Notes under the pieces: generated by a model
Told to the model about the DNA's origin: nothing
Databases searched by the model: none
What the model saw: only the letters and a program-made list of their open reading frames with translations
Part shown: positions 1-11,990 of the stretch, in pieces
How positions within the stretch are numbered: position 1 is the first letter of the stretch
Layout: each line of letters begins with the position of its first letter
Position numbers and translations under genes: made by a program
Assembly (NCBI GenBank): GCA_030704615.1
Contig: CM060733.1
Span: 18,292,001 to 18,352,000, forward strand
Length of the DNA: 60,000 nucleotides
Origin: Takakia lepidozioides
Lineage: Eukaryota; Streptophyta; Takakiopsida; Takakiales; Takakiaceae
Direction of reading: 5' to 3'

Positions 1-277
1 CGGTGCAAGCCCGTTGGTGACCAAAAACTAGTGAGTAATCGTGCGAGCCGGAAAGCGACCAAAGAGTGGGGAGCTGTTCCGGACTGCCATCTACCAAAGG
101 GAATTCTCCTAGTCCCAAATAGGTGGAGGGTTTAGAGGAAGCGAACGGGGACCGTTATGTCCCGGTGAGTAGCCGAAACTCCAAGTTGGCCCGGCGGCCA
201 GGTTGGGAGTCAGGCGCGCGCATCAAAGCGGTTAACTATGACTTGAAGGGGAGTTTACCGAAGTGAGGTGCGCGACA
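1..277 (+). repeat. Gypsy-A 5' LTR, 3' portion only
   Basis: Positions 1-277 repeat 6246-6522 almost exactly, ending in the family terminus GCGCGACA. The upstream part with the TATA box lies outside the window. Confidence 0.92.
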
Positions 278-279
278 TT

Positions 280-291
280 TGGTATCAGAGC
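280..291 (+). promoter_or_regulatory. Primer binding site (initiator tRNA-Met type)
   Basis: TGGTATCAGAGC starts two bases after the LTR end. This is the usual plant Ty3/gypsy primer site complementary to the 3' end of initiator methionine tRNA. The same site is at 48805 in Gypsy-C and reversed at 9735-9746 in Gypsy-B. Confidence 0.92.
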
Positions 292-332
292 TTAGAGTTC
301 AGTACGCGATCGTCCTTGGGATCGGCCTCATC

Positions 333-3300
333 ATGGGGTCGGGCAAGCCGAAGCGAAAGCGGAACGGCCCAAAAGATGATGATCCCGGTGAGCCCGATGG
401 GGGCGACGTGTCACCGAGGCGGCCGTTTGAGGAAGCGATGAATGTTTCCGAAAACGAGGCCGCTCAAGAGCGGGAGGAATCCGAGGAGTCGGAGCCCGAG
501 GAATCCTCGAGAGCTCCGACAAACCAAGAGATGCCTCCCATGCCAGCAGCCTTTTGGGAAGGGTTGTTGGCGCAGTTTGGCGGGGCGTTGAAAGACGTGT
601 TGAAGGCGGCTAATGCCACTTCCACTAAGGCAAAGTTTAAGGTGAAGCCTAAGGAACCCGGCACCTTTGAGGGCGTTCGAAACCGGAAGGCACTCAACAC
701 CTGGCTCCTGGAGCTAGAGCAGTACTTCCGGGCGGCCAAGTTGAGTGACGAGGATCGGGTGGAAGTGGCTCCCACCTATTTGAGGGGCTATGCTCAACAA
801 TGGTGGCAGAAACGCCTTCACGACCGAGGCCCAAGCCCGGAAACCTTGAACTGGAGTGAGTTCAAGGAATTGATGAAGAGACAGTTTGTGCCCCTCAACG
901 CATCCTGGCTTGCCCGGGACAAGATGAGGAATTTGAAGCAAACAGATGACATTCGGGGGTATGTCCAGGCTTTCAATGTGCTGTTGCTCGAAGTCGCGGA
1001 CATGGCAGAACCAGAAATGGTCTTCAACTTTGTGGCGGGACTGGCCCCATGGGCTAGGCGGAAGTTGGAGGAGAAGCCACCCAAGACTTTGAACGAGGCA
1101 ATTGAGAGAGCTGAATGTTTCTCGGATGTCCCTAGGGGTGAGAGACAAGGCCGTACGGAGCTGAACCACAAGAAGACCCGGCGGGAAGGTGACTCCTCCG
1201 ACCGGAAAAGAAGTGGGATAGGCCACGCGGCGAAAATGGCACGTGGAAATCGAAGGGAGGGCCTTCACACGTCAAGGCGGCACCCGGTGCTTCGAAAGGA
1301 AAAGCGGGTGGAGCGGCTTATGGCGGACAGAAGGCGACCTTTGATGGAGTGTGTTTCAATTGCGGGGAGCCCGGGCACATGGCCAAGAAGTGCACGAAGC
1401 CCCGGCAATTGAACATGACTCGGGCGACCACGGAGCTGTCGGAAGATACCATCAGTCGTTTGGTGGAAGCGGTAGTCGCCAGGACTTGCAAGGTAGGCAA
1501 CTATTCTTGTGAGTTGTATCAGGAAACTGGCGCCCTGCGTAAAAGGGAGTCAGTTATTGTTCGTGGATGGGATAATATCCGGAACTAACGTGTCGTTGTT
1601 GGTGGACACAGGAGCGTCGCACTCCTTCATGACGCCGGCGGCGGCGGCGAAAGTTGGGACTCCCGACAAGTGACGTGGGGGCCTCTATTGAGGTGCGCTC
1701 TGCCAAAGGAGAACCTCAGTTGGCGACAAGGTTGGCGTTTGATGTTCCTCTTCAACTGGGGAGTTGGGAGGGACGTGAGAACTTCACTATCTGCGAGATC
1801 GATGGAGTGGATCTCATTTTGGGGATGACCTTTTTGAGCAAATCCGGAGCGGTCATAGATGGCCGCAAGAGAGTAGTCACGCTGCCATGTGGGAATGGTG
1901 GTGAAGTTTTACGAGTGTCGGAAACGCCCAAATCCGTGGGAGGGCGAATAAACCTTCTGTCAGCAAAGGAGTGGGCCGTGGAGGAGGCACACGAGTCCCA
2001 GTTTTTGCTTTACATTAGAGAAGTGAAAGGAGAAGGCGATGGGGAGCCGAGCCCAGATTGGATCAAGGGATTTTGGAGAAATACCAGGATGTGATGCCGG
2101 AGGATTTACCAAGCGGCTTGCCACCGCGAAGAGGAGTTGACCACAAGATTGAGGTGATACCGGGATCGGAACCGCCTGCCAAGGCGCCCTACCGGTTGAG
2201 CCACAGAGAGTTGGTCGAGCTGAAGACTCAGCTCAAGGATCTAATGTCAAAGGGGTACATCCGGCCGAGTAAGTCACCTTACGGAGCCCCGGTGCTATTC
2301 GCAGACAAGAAGGATGGGACGCTGCGGATGTGTGTCGATTACAGGGCTTTGAATAAGGTGACTATCAAAAACCGGTACCCTTTGCCAAGGATCGACGACC
2401 TCTTCGATCGGTTGGCAGGAGCGAAGTATTTCAGCCGGATCGACTTGCGCTCCGGCTATCACCAAATTCGGGTGGCAAGGAGATGAGGAGAAGACCGCGT
2501 GCAGGACAAGGTATGGTTCATATGAGTTCTTGGTGATGCCTTTTGGGCTCACCAATGCACCAGCGACATTTAGCACGCTGATGAACAGCCTTTTCCAGGA
2601 GTGGTTGGATGACTTTGTGATCGTGTACATCGACGACATCTTGGTGTACTCGAAAACAAAGGAGGAGCACCTGGAGCACCTCAAAAGGGTGTTCCAAAAA
2701 TTGCGGGACGGGAAGCTGTATGCCAAAGCTTCAAAGTGCGAATTCGGGGTCACAAAAGTGGAGTTCCTGGGGCATGTGATTACACAGGATGGGATCAAAA
2801 TGGATGACAGAAAGGTGAGGGCGATCTTGGACTGGGAGCCTCCGACTTCGGTCCCGGGAGTGCGATCCTTCCTAGGACTCGCCTCCTATTACCGGAAGTA
2901 TGTGAGAAATTTCGCCAAGATCGCGGGGCCGCTGTCGGACCTTCTGTGTAAATCCAAAGTCTGGGTATGGAACACATTTTGTGGCCAAGCTTTTGCTGAA
3001 TTGAAGCAGCGGATGACGGAAGCTCCAGTCTTGAAAATCCCGGAGTTCGATCGTCCGTTTGAGATTCATACAGATGCATCGGACTTCGCGATTGGGGGTG
3101 TACTTATGCAAGATGGACGACCAGTGGCTTACGAAAGTAAGAAACTGAATGAAGTGGAGCGACGGTGGCCGACGCACGAAAAAGAGATGAAGGCGGTGGT
3201 GCATTGCCTTGAACTCTGGCGCCACTATGTTGGTTCCAACCCAGTGAAGGTGTTCACGGACAATGTCACGGTGAAGTATTTTGCCACGCAGCCCAAGTTG

Positions 3301-4892
3301 TCCCCAAAACAACTTAGGTGGCAAGATACTTTGGCAGTGTTCGACGTGGATATCCAGTACAAACCGGGACGGGACAATGTGGTGGCCGATGCTTTAAGTA
3401 GAAAGCAGCAGCTCTTGTTGGTGTACAAGGGCGAGACGGCGCTCCAAAGGAAGATCCGGAAGGCTTGCCGGAAGGATGAGCTGGCAAAGCGCGTGATGCA
3501 GGACTTGAGAATGGGGGTTAAATCGCAGTTCCACTTGCAAAAAGGACTGCTCCGGTATAAGCAAAAACGTCTCTATGTGCCAAAGGGAGGGATCAGAGAT
3601 AGCCTCTTGAGAGAATGCCATGATAGCCCGCTTGCGGGCCACGGCGGAGCCAAGCGCACTGCGGCACTCTTGAAGAAAGAGTATTTCTGGCCCAAACTGA
3701 GGGAGGAGGCAGAGGAGTATGTCAAGACATGCACCACATGCCAACAAAACCGGAGCGAGTACAAAAAGCAAGCGGGGCTGTTACAACCCTTGCCGATTCC
3801 AGAGGGGACTTGGGAAAGCGTCTCGATGGATTTCATGACTGCTATGCCGCTGTCAAAAGGATTCGATGCAATCATGGTGGTGGTAGATAGGTTCAGTAAA
3901 ATGGCCCATTTCATCCCCACCAAGGAGACGGCAACGGCGCAGGAGACAGGGCGACTTTACTTCGCCCACGTCTTAAAGCATCATGGAGTCCCGAAGGATA
4001 TTGTCTCGGACCGCGACCCAAAGTTTACGAGTAAATTTTGGAGAGCACTTTGGAAGAAGATGGGGACGAGGCTGAAGATGAGCACCGCCTTCCGACCTAC
4101 GACGGACGGCCAAACGGAAAGAGTGAATTCCGTAGTGAAGCAATTCTTGCGGAATTACGTGTCGGCAGACCAATCAGACTGGATGGAACACTTAGACGCG
4201 GCAGAGTTCTGTTATAATAACACAGAACACTCCGCGACGGGAGTTTCCCCTTTTGTGTTGGTCTATGGAAAAGCACCTCTGGTGCCGACAAGTTGGGCCG
4301 CCCAGGACGTTGAGGAACCGGCAGTAGCGGCGGTGCTGGAAGAACGCGAGCGTTTGTTGAAGCTCGCAAAGTACAACATTGCCAAAGCTAGGAAACGGTA
4401 TGAAAGGCAGGCGAATCGGAAGCGGAGGGAAGTGAAGTTTGAGGCAGGCACAGAGGTCTGGTTGAACATCAAGAATTTTCGACTACCTCCGGAAGTGAGT
4501 CCGAAGTTCGTACCTCCGTATGCGGGTCCCTTTCGCATTCGGAGGGTATGAATGAGGATGTGTATGAATTGGAGCTGCCGGCAAACAGCAAGGTGCACCC
4601 AGTATTCCATGTCTCCCTTTTGAAGCCTTACTTCAAAGATGAAGCACGTCCGAATCGGCAGCAAGTGTTGCGTCCGCCACCTATGCTGTTGGATCATGAA
4701 AATGAACCCGAGTACGAGGTGGAGGCAATACTTAAGTCGAGGAGGTTCAAGAACCGAGAAACGGAGTATCTCGTCAAATGGAAGGGCTATCATCTTGTGG
4801 AGGCATCTTGGGTGCGTGCCTCAGAAATGGGAAACGCATCCGAGGCAGTTGCAGCGTTCGAAGGGCGACCTCAAAAGCGGAAGAAACGTTGA
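333..4892 (+). pseudogene. Gypsy-A gag-pol polyprotein, frameshifted
   Basis: One gag-pol frame is recognisable from ATG 333 to the stop at 4892. In order it encodes a basic N-terminus, a Retrotrans_gag domain, a CCHC knuckle ([14 protein letters not shown]), aspartic protease (VDTGAS), reverse transcriptase with YIDD, RNase H (HTDAS), an integrase with H2C2 finger and DDE core, and a C-terminal chromodomain (EYLVKWKGY). Compared with Gypsy-C the frame is broken by small indels near 1195, 1545, 1645, 2070, 2475 and 4545. Most are one base and lie in or beside short homopolymers. The copy cannot make a full polyprotein unless these are assembly errors. The long stretch 2530-4551 (RT end to integrase) is still open. 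Confidence 0.93.
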
Positions 4893-5798
4893 TGGGGACA
4901 TCAACCTTGGAGCGTGGGGGAGGAAATGCATACTTAGCCCGGTTTAGCTAGCTCAGGAATCCGATTGCAAAAACTTGTATTGTACAAAAATTTGTTATAA
5001 AGGAAATGGGTTCCAAATATTGTGCGTCCTATTGTGTTTGAAATGGTGATGCATGGTGTGGTTGACTAGTGTGTAGAATGCATGCTAGCTTACAAAAGTA
5101 GGAGAGGTAAATTGAGTTAATCGTGTGTTTGCGCAGTGCCGAAATCGGGTGACTCCCATCCAAGGGGCAAGGAAACTTGCGCCTTATTTGGGAGTTCAAG
5201 TGCTAGTGCGCACCTGGCGCGTGCGCGTACTATAACTGCGCTACCGAGGGGGTTGCCTTGTAGTGCGGGCTAACGCGGAAGCTACGTGCTTCCGTTCACG
5301 TACTATAATCGTGTAGCCTCGGGACGAAGTCGTAGTGCGGCTTCGGCGTGTTCCTGTACCTCAGGCCAGCATTCCAAGGCGGACCCAATTGTAGTGATTG
5401 GGGCGCACGGTTGGTTCAAGGTTATCTTCCTAGTCAAAGAGGGTTCCAGGTGAACCCTTGCTCAAGGTGATGCCAAAAGCGGCATCATGAGTGATCGCAA
5501 GCAATGTTGTTGCAGTAAGGCGATTCGATCCTCGGGGAGGATCGTTCCTTGGCCTTGAAGTAGGCCAAGAAGAGTGCACTGGGAGGAGCTGGAGAGGCTC
5601 CACCCTTGGCCGGGACTTGGAGGAAGTCGGCCGAACTAGCTAGTGGAGAGTGGAGTCAAGTGTGGGGTTTGGTTCTTTGCCATGGGACGCCATGGTACGG
5701 AAACAAACTCCTTGATGTGGGACGCCACAACTTGGATGTTCGTTTCTACAAAATGGACAAGTCGATGAGGACATCGACTCCCTGTTGGTAGGGGTGTG
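4893..5798 (+). other. Gypsy-A 3' noncoding region with polypurine tract
   Basis: About 0.9 kb separates the pol stop from the 3' LTR and is shared with Gypsy-C (53419-54316). It has no credible gene. The purine-rich GGTAGGGGTG just before 5799 is the probable plus-strand primer. Its last 190 bp recur in Gypsy-B at 10476-10659. Confidence 0.75.
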
Positions 5799-6522
5799 TG
5801 TCGCGGCCCTTTGCCTTGAGGGCAGGGGGTCGGGACACATGAGGGGCTGCCCCTGTGGTGGGGGCAGCGGCGGCGATAGGTATGGGGGGCTGAAGCACCC
5901 TTGAGTGCCCAAGGCACTCAAGGAGGCGGAGGCGCTCACTAGGTGGAGCCCCGCACACCGGGTTGCGGTGGAGGTGGCTCCACAAGGGGTGGTGGTAGCT
6001 TAGTGGGACTTAGTGGGGGTGGCATAGGACTCACCATGGGGTGGAGACCTCGAGGTGGGAGTCGTGGGGAGTCTTGGGACTCATCACGGTCCATTGGGGC
6101 CGCGGTGAGTGGGCCAAGACTCACCGCGACTCACCACCGGGAGTCGAGGGTTTTCGTGGTGGTTCGCCATAAAATGGCATGGCTGGTTATGAAACCCCCG
6201 CGGACAGCTACAGAAGTATATATAGGGAGTAGTAACCCCGAGAACGGTGCAAGCCCGTTGGTGACCAAAAACTAGTGAGTAATCGTGCGAGCCGGAAAGC
6301 GACCAAAGAGTGGGGAGCTGTTCCGGACTGCCATCTACCAAAGGGAATTCTCCTAGTCCCAAATAGGTGGAGGGTTTTAGAGGAAGCGAACGGGGACCGT
6401 TATGTCCCGGTGAGTAGCCGAAACTCCAAGTTGGCCCGGCGGCCAGGTTGGGAGTCAGGCGCGCGCATCAAAGCGGTTAACTATGACTTGAAGGGGAGTT
6501 TACCGAAGTGAGGTGCGCGACA
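5799..6522 (+). repeat. Gypsy-A 3' LTR
   Basis: A 724-bp LTR bounded by TGTCGCG and CGCGACA (7-bp perfect terminal inverted repeat). It contains an 11-bp stem, 3-bp loop palindrome (CCTTGAGTGCC with its complement, near 5900-5925). A TATA-like TATATATAGGG near 6220 precedes the likely transcription start. Confidence 0.92.
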
Positions 6523-9500
6523 CTGCATCACGGACTTTGCCAGCTCATCCTTCCGGCAAGCCTTCCGGATCTTCCTTTGGAGCGCCGTCTCGCCCTTGTA
6601 CACCAACAAGAGCTGATGCTTTCTACTTAAAGCATCGGCCACCACATTGTCCCGTCCCGGTTTGTACTGGATATCCACGTCGAACACTGCCAAAGTATCT
6701 TGCCACCTAAGTTGTTTTGGGGACAACTTGGGCTGCGTGGCAAAATACTTCACCGTGACATTGTCCGTGAACACCTTCACTGGGTTGGAACCAACATAGT
6801 GGCGCCAGAGCTCAAGGCAATGCACCACCGCCTTCATCTCTTTTTCGTGCGTCGGCCACCGTCGCTCCACTTCATTCAGTTTCTTACTTCCGTAAGCCAC
6901 TGGACGTCCATCTTGCATAAGTACACCCCCAATCGCGAAGTCCGATGCATCTGTATGAATCTCAAACGGACGATCGAACTCCGGGATTTTCAAGACTGGA
7001 GCTTCCGTCATCTGCTGCTTCAATTCAGCAAAAGCTTGGCCACAAAATGTGTTCCATACCCAGACTTTGGATTTACACAGAAGGTCCGACAGCGGCCCCG
7101 CGATCTTGGCGAAATTTCTCACATACTTCCGGTAATAGGAGGCGAGTCCTAGGAATGATCGCACTCCCGGGACCGAAGTCGGAGGCTCCCAGTCCAAGAT
7201 CGCCCTCACCTTTCTGTCATCCATTTTGATCCCATCCTGTGTAATCACATGCCCCAGGAACTCCACTTTTGTGACCCCGAATTCGCACTTTGAAGCTTTG
7301 GCATACAGCTTCCCTTCCCGCAATTTTTGGAACACCCTTTTGAGGTGCTCCAGGTGCTCCTCCTTTGTTTTCGAGTACACCAAGATGTCGTCGATGTACA
7401 CGATCACAAAGTCATCCAACCACTCCTGGAAAAGGCTGTTCATCAGCGTGCTAAATGTCGCTGGTGCATTGGTGAGCCCAAAAGGCATCACCAAGAACTC
7501 ATATGAACCATACCTTGTCCTGTACGCGGTCTTCTCCTCATCTCCTTCCGCCACCCGAATTTGGTGATAGCCGGAGCGCAAGTCGATCCGGCTGAAATAC
7601 TTCGCTCCTGCCAACCGATCGAAGAGGTCGTCGATCCTTGGCAAAGGGTACCGGTTTTTTATAGTCACCTTATTCAGAGCCCTGTAATCGACACACATCC
7701 GCAGCGTCCCATCCTTCTTGTCTGCAAATAGCACCGGGGCTCCGTAAGGTGACTTACTCGGCCGGATGTACCCCTTTGACATTAGATCCTTGAGCTGAGT
7801 CTTCAGCTCGACCAACTCTCTGTGGCTCAACCGGTAGGGCGCCTTGGCAGGCGGTTCCGATCCCGGTATCACCTCAATCTTGTGGTCAACTCCTCTTCGC
7901 GGTGGCAAGCCGCTTGGTAAATCCTCCGGCATCACATCCTGGTATTTCTCCAAAATCCCCTTGATCCAATCTGGGCTCGGCTCCCCATCGCCTTCTCCTT
8001 TCACTTCTCTAATGTAAAGCAAAAACTGGGGCTCGTGTGCCTCCTCCACGGCCCACTCCTTTGCTGACAGAAGGTTTATTTGCCCTCCCACGGATTTGGG
8101 CGTTTCTAACACTCGTAAAACCTCGCCACCATTCCCACATGGCAGCGTGACTACTCTCTTGCGGCCATCTATGACCGCTCCGGATTTGCTCAAAAAGGTC
8201 ATCCCCAAAATGAGATCCACTCCATCGATCTCGCAGATGGTGAAGTTCTCACGTCCCTCCCAACTCCCCAGTTGAAGAGGAACATCAATCGCCAACCTTG
8301 TCGCCAACTGTGGTTCTCCTTTGGCAGAACGCACCTCAATAGAGGCCCCCACGTCACTTGTCGGGAGTCCCAGCTTTTGTGCCGTTGCCGGTGTCATGAA
8401 GGAGTGCGACGCTCCTGTGTCCACCAACAACGACACATTAGTTCCGGATATTATCCCCTCCACGAACAATAACTGACTCCATTTTCGTAAAGCGCCAGTT
8501 TCCTGATACAACTCACAAGAAAATTTGCCTACCTTGCAAGTCCTGGCGACCACCGCTTCCACCAAGCGACTGATGGTATCTTCCGACAGCTCCGTGGTCG
8601 CCCGAGTCATGTTCAATTGCCGGGGCTTCGTGCACTTCTTGGCCATGTGCCCGGGCTCCCCGCAATTGAAACATACTCCATCAAAGGTCGCCTTCTGTCC
8701 GCCATAAGCCGCTCCACCCGCTTTTCCTTTCGAAGCACCGGGTGCCGCCTTGACGTGTGAAGGCCCTTCCTTCGATTTCCTCGTGCCATTTTCGCCGCGT
8801 GGCCTATCCCACTTCTTTTCCGGTCAGAAAGAGTCACCTTCCCGCCGAATCTTCTTGTGGTTCAGCTCCGTACGACCTTGTCTTTCACCCCTATGAACAT
8901 CTGAGAAACATTCAGCCCTCTCAATAGCCTCGTTCAAAGTCTTGGGTGGCTTCTCCTCCAACTTCCGCCTGGCCCATGGGGCCAGTCCCGCCACAAAGTT
9001 GAAGACCATTTCTGGTTCTGCCATGTCCGCGACTTCGAGCAACAGCACATTGAAAGCCTGGACATATCCCCGAATGTCATCTGTTTGCTTCAAATTCCTC
9101 ATCTTGTCCCGGGTGAACCAGGACGCGTTGAGGGGCACAAACTGTCTCTTCATCAAATCCTTGAACCCACTCCAGTTCAAGGTTTCCGGGCTTGGACCTC
9201 GGTCGTGAAGGCGTTTCTGCCACCATTGTTGAGCATAGCCCCTCAAATAGGTGGGAGCCACTTCCACCCGATCCTCGTCACTCAACTTGGCCGCCTGGAA
9301 GTACTGCTCTAGCTCCAAGAGCCAGGTGTTGAGTGCCTTCCGATTTCAGACGCCCTCGAAGGTGCCGGGTTCCTTAGGCTTCACCTTAAACTTTGCCTTA
9401 GCGGAAGTGGCATTAGCCGCCTTCAACACGTCTTTCAACGTCCCGCCAAACTGCGCCAACAACCTTTCCCAAAAGGCTGCCGGCATGGGAGGCATCTCTT

Positions 9501-9693
9501 GGTTTGTCGGGGCTCTCAAGGATTCCTCGGGCTCCGACTCCTCGGATTCCTCCCGCTCTTGGGCGGCCTCGTTTTCGGAAACATGCATCGCTTCCTCAAA
9601 CGGCCGCCTCGGTGACACGCCGCCCTCATCGGGCTCACCGGGATCATCATCTTTTGGGCCGTTCCGCTTTCGCTTCGGCTTGCCCAACCCCAT
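6523..9693 (-). pseudogene. Gypsy-B gag-pol, two nonsense codons, truncated
   Basis: The frame starts at ATG 9693 and reads through gag, CCHC (intact [14 protein letters not shown]), protease, RT and RNase H, ending at 6523 where Gypsy-A begins. Two in-frame TGA codons (9348-9346 and 8826-8824) replace CGA codons present in Gypsy-A or Gypsy-C. I saw no frameshift, in contrast to Gypsy-A. Both lesions are C-to-T changes at CpG, as expected from deamination of methylated cytosine. Confidence 0.9.
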
Positions 9694-9734
9694 GATGAGG
9701 CCAATCCCAAGGACGATCGCGTACTGAACTCTAA

Positions 9735-9746
9735 GCTCTGATACCA
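9735..9746 (-). promoter_or_regulatory. Gypsy-B primer binding site
   Basis: Reverse complement of TGGTATCAGAGC, two bases from the LTR end, identical to the site in Gypsy-A. Confidence 0.9.
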
Positions 9747-9748
9747 AG

Positions 9749-10475
9749 TGTCGCGCACCTTACTTCGGTAAGCTCCCCCCTCAAGTCATAGATACTCGCT
9801 TTGATACGCGCGCCTGACTCCCAACCGGCCGCCGGGCCAACTTGGAGCTTCGGCTGCTCACCGGGACATAACAGTCCCCCTTCGCTCTCCCGAAAGACCC
9901 TCCACCTATTTGGGCCTAGTGGAATTCCCTTTTGTAGATGGCAGTCCGGAACAGCTCCCTACTCTTTGGTCGCTTTCCGGCTCGCTCGCTTACTCACTAG
10001 TTTTTGGTCACCAACGGGCTTGCACCGTTCTCGGGGTTACTACTCTCTATATATACTTCTGTAGCTGTCCGCGGGGGTTTCACAACCAGCCATGCCATTT
10101 TATGGCGAACCACCACGAAGACCCTCGATTCCCGGTGGTGAGTCGCGGTGAGTCTTGGCCCGCTCACCACGGCCCCTATAGACCGTGATGAGTCCCAAGA
10201 GTCCCCACGACTCCCACCACGAGGTCCCCGCCCCCATGGTGAGTCCTATGCCACCCCCACTAAGTCCCACTAAGCTACCACCACCCCTTGTGGAGCCACC
10301 CCCACCGCAACCCGGTGTGCGGGGCTCCACCTAGTGAGCGCCTCCGCTTCCCTGAGTGCCTCGGGCACTCAAGGGTGCTTCAGCCCCCCATACCTATCGT
10401 TGCCGCTGCCCCCACCACAGGGGCAGCCCCTCATGTGTCCCGACCCTCCTGCCCTCAAGGCAAAGGGCCGCGACA
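9749..10475 (-). repeat. Gypsy-B LTR
   Basis: A full-length LTR (727 bp, ends CGCGACA/TGTCGCG) flanked by gag on one side and by family 3' noncoding sequence (10476-10659) on the other. It differs from the Gypsy-A LTR at many scattered positions by eye. Confidence 0.9.
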
Positions 10476-10679
10476 CACACCCCTACCAACAGGGAGTCGA
10501 TGTCCTCATCGACTTGTCCATTTTGTAGAAACGAACATCCAAGTTGTGGCGTCCCACATCAAGGAGTTTGTTTCTGTACCATGGCGTCCCATGGCAAAGA
10601 ACCAAACCCCACACTTGACTCTACTCTCCACTAGCTAGTTCGGCCGACTTCCTCCAAGTCATGCTGTAAGACATTAATC

Positions 10680-11190
10680 GGGATTGCGAGAGGACCGCCA
10701 GCTAACCACAAACGTGGCTCTAGCGGTTTTGGTTTGTTTTTAATTTTTAAAAATAATATGAGATAACCCTAGATTAAGTTTTTTTTATTAAAAAAATTTG
10801 GGGATCGCCAACCAACCACAAGTGCAAGTTTAGGGGTTGTCATTTTTATTTAATTCGTTCAAATAATTCAGGACTGCCAAAATGGTGATTCGTATCAAAT
10901 TTCTTTATTTAAAAAAAATTGGGACCACCAGCCGACAGCCAGCCAAAAAGAGCTGGCCTGGTGGTCCTGATTTTTTAAAAATGTTTTATGATAATTCGGG
11001 ACCAACACAATGGCGGCTTGATTTAATTTTCATTTTGATTAGAAAAAAGTCATGACCGCCAGTAAACCACGTGCGTTGGCCTGGAGGTCCCGATTTTATG
11101 TTTTTTTCCTTAAAAATAATAATTTGGGACTGCCTGGGGATCGTTAACAACCCATGAGCGCTCGACTGATGATCCCAAAAATTTTATTTT
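10680..11190. repeat. AT-rich array of imperfect hairpins
   Basis: Seven or so units, spaced about 50-120 bp, start with a motif like TTGGGACCGCCA and several end with a complement like GGTGGTCC followed by a T-rich run. The clearest stem is at about 10920-10968 (GGACCACCAG with CTGGTGGTCC, plus an inner GCCAGC/GCTGGC stem). A related hairpin recurs at about 12352-12378. I do not recognise the family; they may be degenerate small transposons. The stretch has no coding capacity. Confidence 0.5.
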
Positions 11191-11228
11191 AAAATAAAAT
11201 AGTTTCTATCGACCTTCAATTTTCTAGG

Positions 11229-11990
11229 GGCTATACCTTCAATATTACAAAGACCGTATGCCTTTGCAAATGCTTCCCGATGGGCTTGCATTTGCAACGG
11301 AGGAGGTGTTAGAGCAGGGCGATGCCATGAAGCAGCTGCAGTTTGCGACCACAACGCAGGGAATCTTCAATGATCCGTGGTGAACAAACTTGCAATAAGT
11401 ATAAAGCTACCTTGCCTCCTAAGTGTCTCTTTGCAGGATGATTGTAAATCCAAAAATTCGGCCCATTGTTGGGGAGAATGCATGAGATGCTTTGAAGGAT
11501 TATTTCCTAACGAATGGATATGTGGAAAGGCATAGATATTTTTATTTGACACCTACAGATGAGATGAAAAATTTTGCGTTGGTGACATATAACATTCGAG
11601 CAGGGTGGAGTGCACACTGGCAAGAGGTTAGTAAGGAAATTGATGCAGAGTATGAGGCTGATGACAACTAGTCATGGTTAAAAAATCAAATGATCTACGT
11701 GTGGGATGGTAATCACCGCTTGCACACCTGGTTCAAATTGATCAATACCCTGAAGACAAAAGAGAAGCATTGGCATGTGCGAGTGCAATAAAAAATACTG
11801 CAATGTCAGGCCAACACAATCGGCATGCTCAAAGTTGTCATGTTCCAAACAAACACATAAGCCAGCTGATATGTTGTACACTTGACTTTCAAATAGGAAG
11901 GAATTCCAATTTCACCTTGATCATGTCTGTGGTTTAGACGTACCTGTGTTGGTTGCAGTATTAATGAGAAGACGTTTGTGGAGACCAAAG
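11229..11990 (+). pseudogene. Degenerate coding relic with a DGNHR motif
   Basis: Protein-like stretches in shifting frames follow each other: about 50 residues from 11229 ending FNDPW near 11382, a likely intron ending TTTGCAG at 11441, a block to 11670, then one with IYVWDGNHRLHTW near 11695-11735. They are separated by stops and frameshifts. DGxHR is a signature of ParB-like nuclease folds, but one motif is weak evidence. The hairpin repeats on either side suggest it belongs to an old mobile element. Function not assigned. Confidence 0.4.

Larger units (their letters stand above)
1..6522 (+). mobile_element. Gypsy-A, Ty3/gypsy chromovirus, 5' end cut by window
   Basis: The element runs from a partial 5' LTR (1-277) through a tRNA-Met type primer site, a gag-pol coding region, a 0.9-kb noncoding 3' region and a full 3' LTR (5799-6522). 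The LTR ends are TGTCGCG and CGCGACA, confirmed by comparison with the complete copy Gypsy-C at 48077-55042. Domain order gag-PR-RT-RNaseH-IN-chromodomain places it in the chromovirus branch of Ty3/gypsy. Immediately after the 3' LTR the sequence becomes reverse-strand pol of Gypsy-B, so Gypsy-A probably inserted into Gypsy-B. The target duplication (would be CTGCA or similar) cannot be checked because the left end is outside the window. Confidence 0.93.
6523..10659 (-). mobile_element. Gypsy-B, truncated permuted copy of the same family
   Basis: On the minus strand the order is end of the 3' noncoding region (10659-10476), one LTR (10475-9749), primer site, gag, and pol up to the RNase H end, where it stops at 6523 against the Gypsy-A LTR. 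An LTR with internal 3' sequence on one side and gag on the other is what LTR-LTR recombination or a one-LTR circle would give, not a normal insertion. Integrase and chromodomain are missing here; they may lie left of Gypsy-A, outside the window. Confidence 0.88.

Noticed and set aside
5200-5400. Tandem repeat or CRISPR-like array in the Gypsy 3' noncoding region (ACTATAA, TAGTGCGG)
   Set aside because: Motifs recur only two or three times at uneven spacing and are shared by Gypsy-A and -C as ordinary element sequence.
4927-6522. A 3' LTR of Gypsy-A starting at TGCATACTTAG after GGGGGAGGAAA
   Set aside because: Gypsy-C shows that the repeated unit starts at TGTCGCG (5799 in Gypsy-A); 4893-5798 occurs only once per element.
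6700-7567. Plus-strand open frames of 94-150 codons
   Set aside because: They are antisense shadows of Gypsy-B pol; the same shadows occur opposite pol of Gypsy-A and Gypsy-C.
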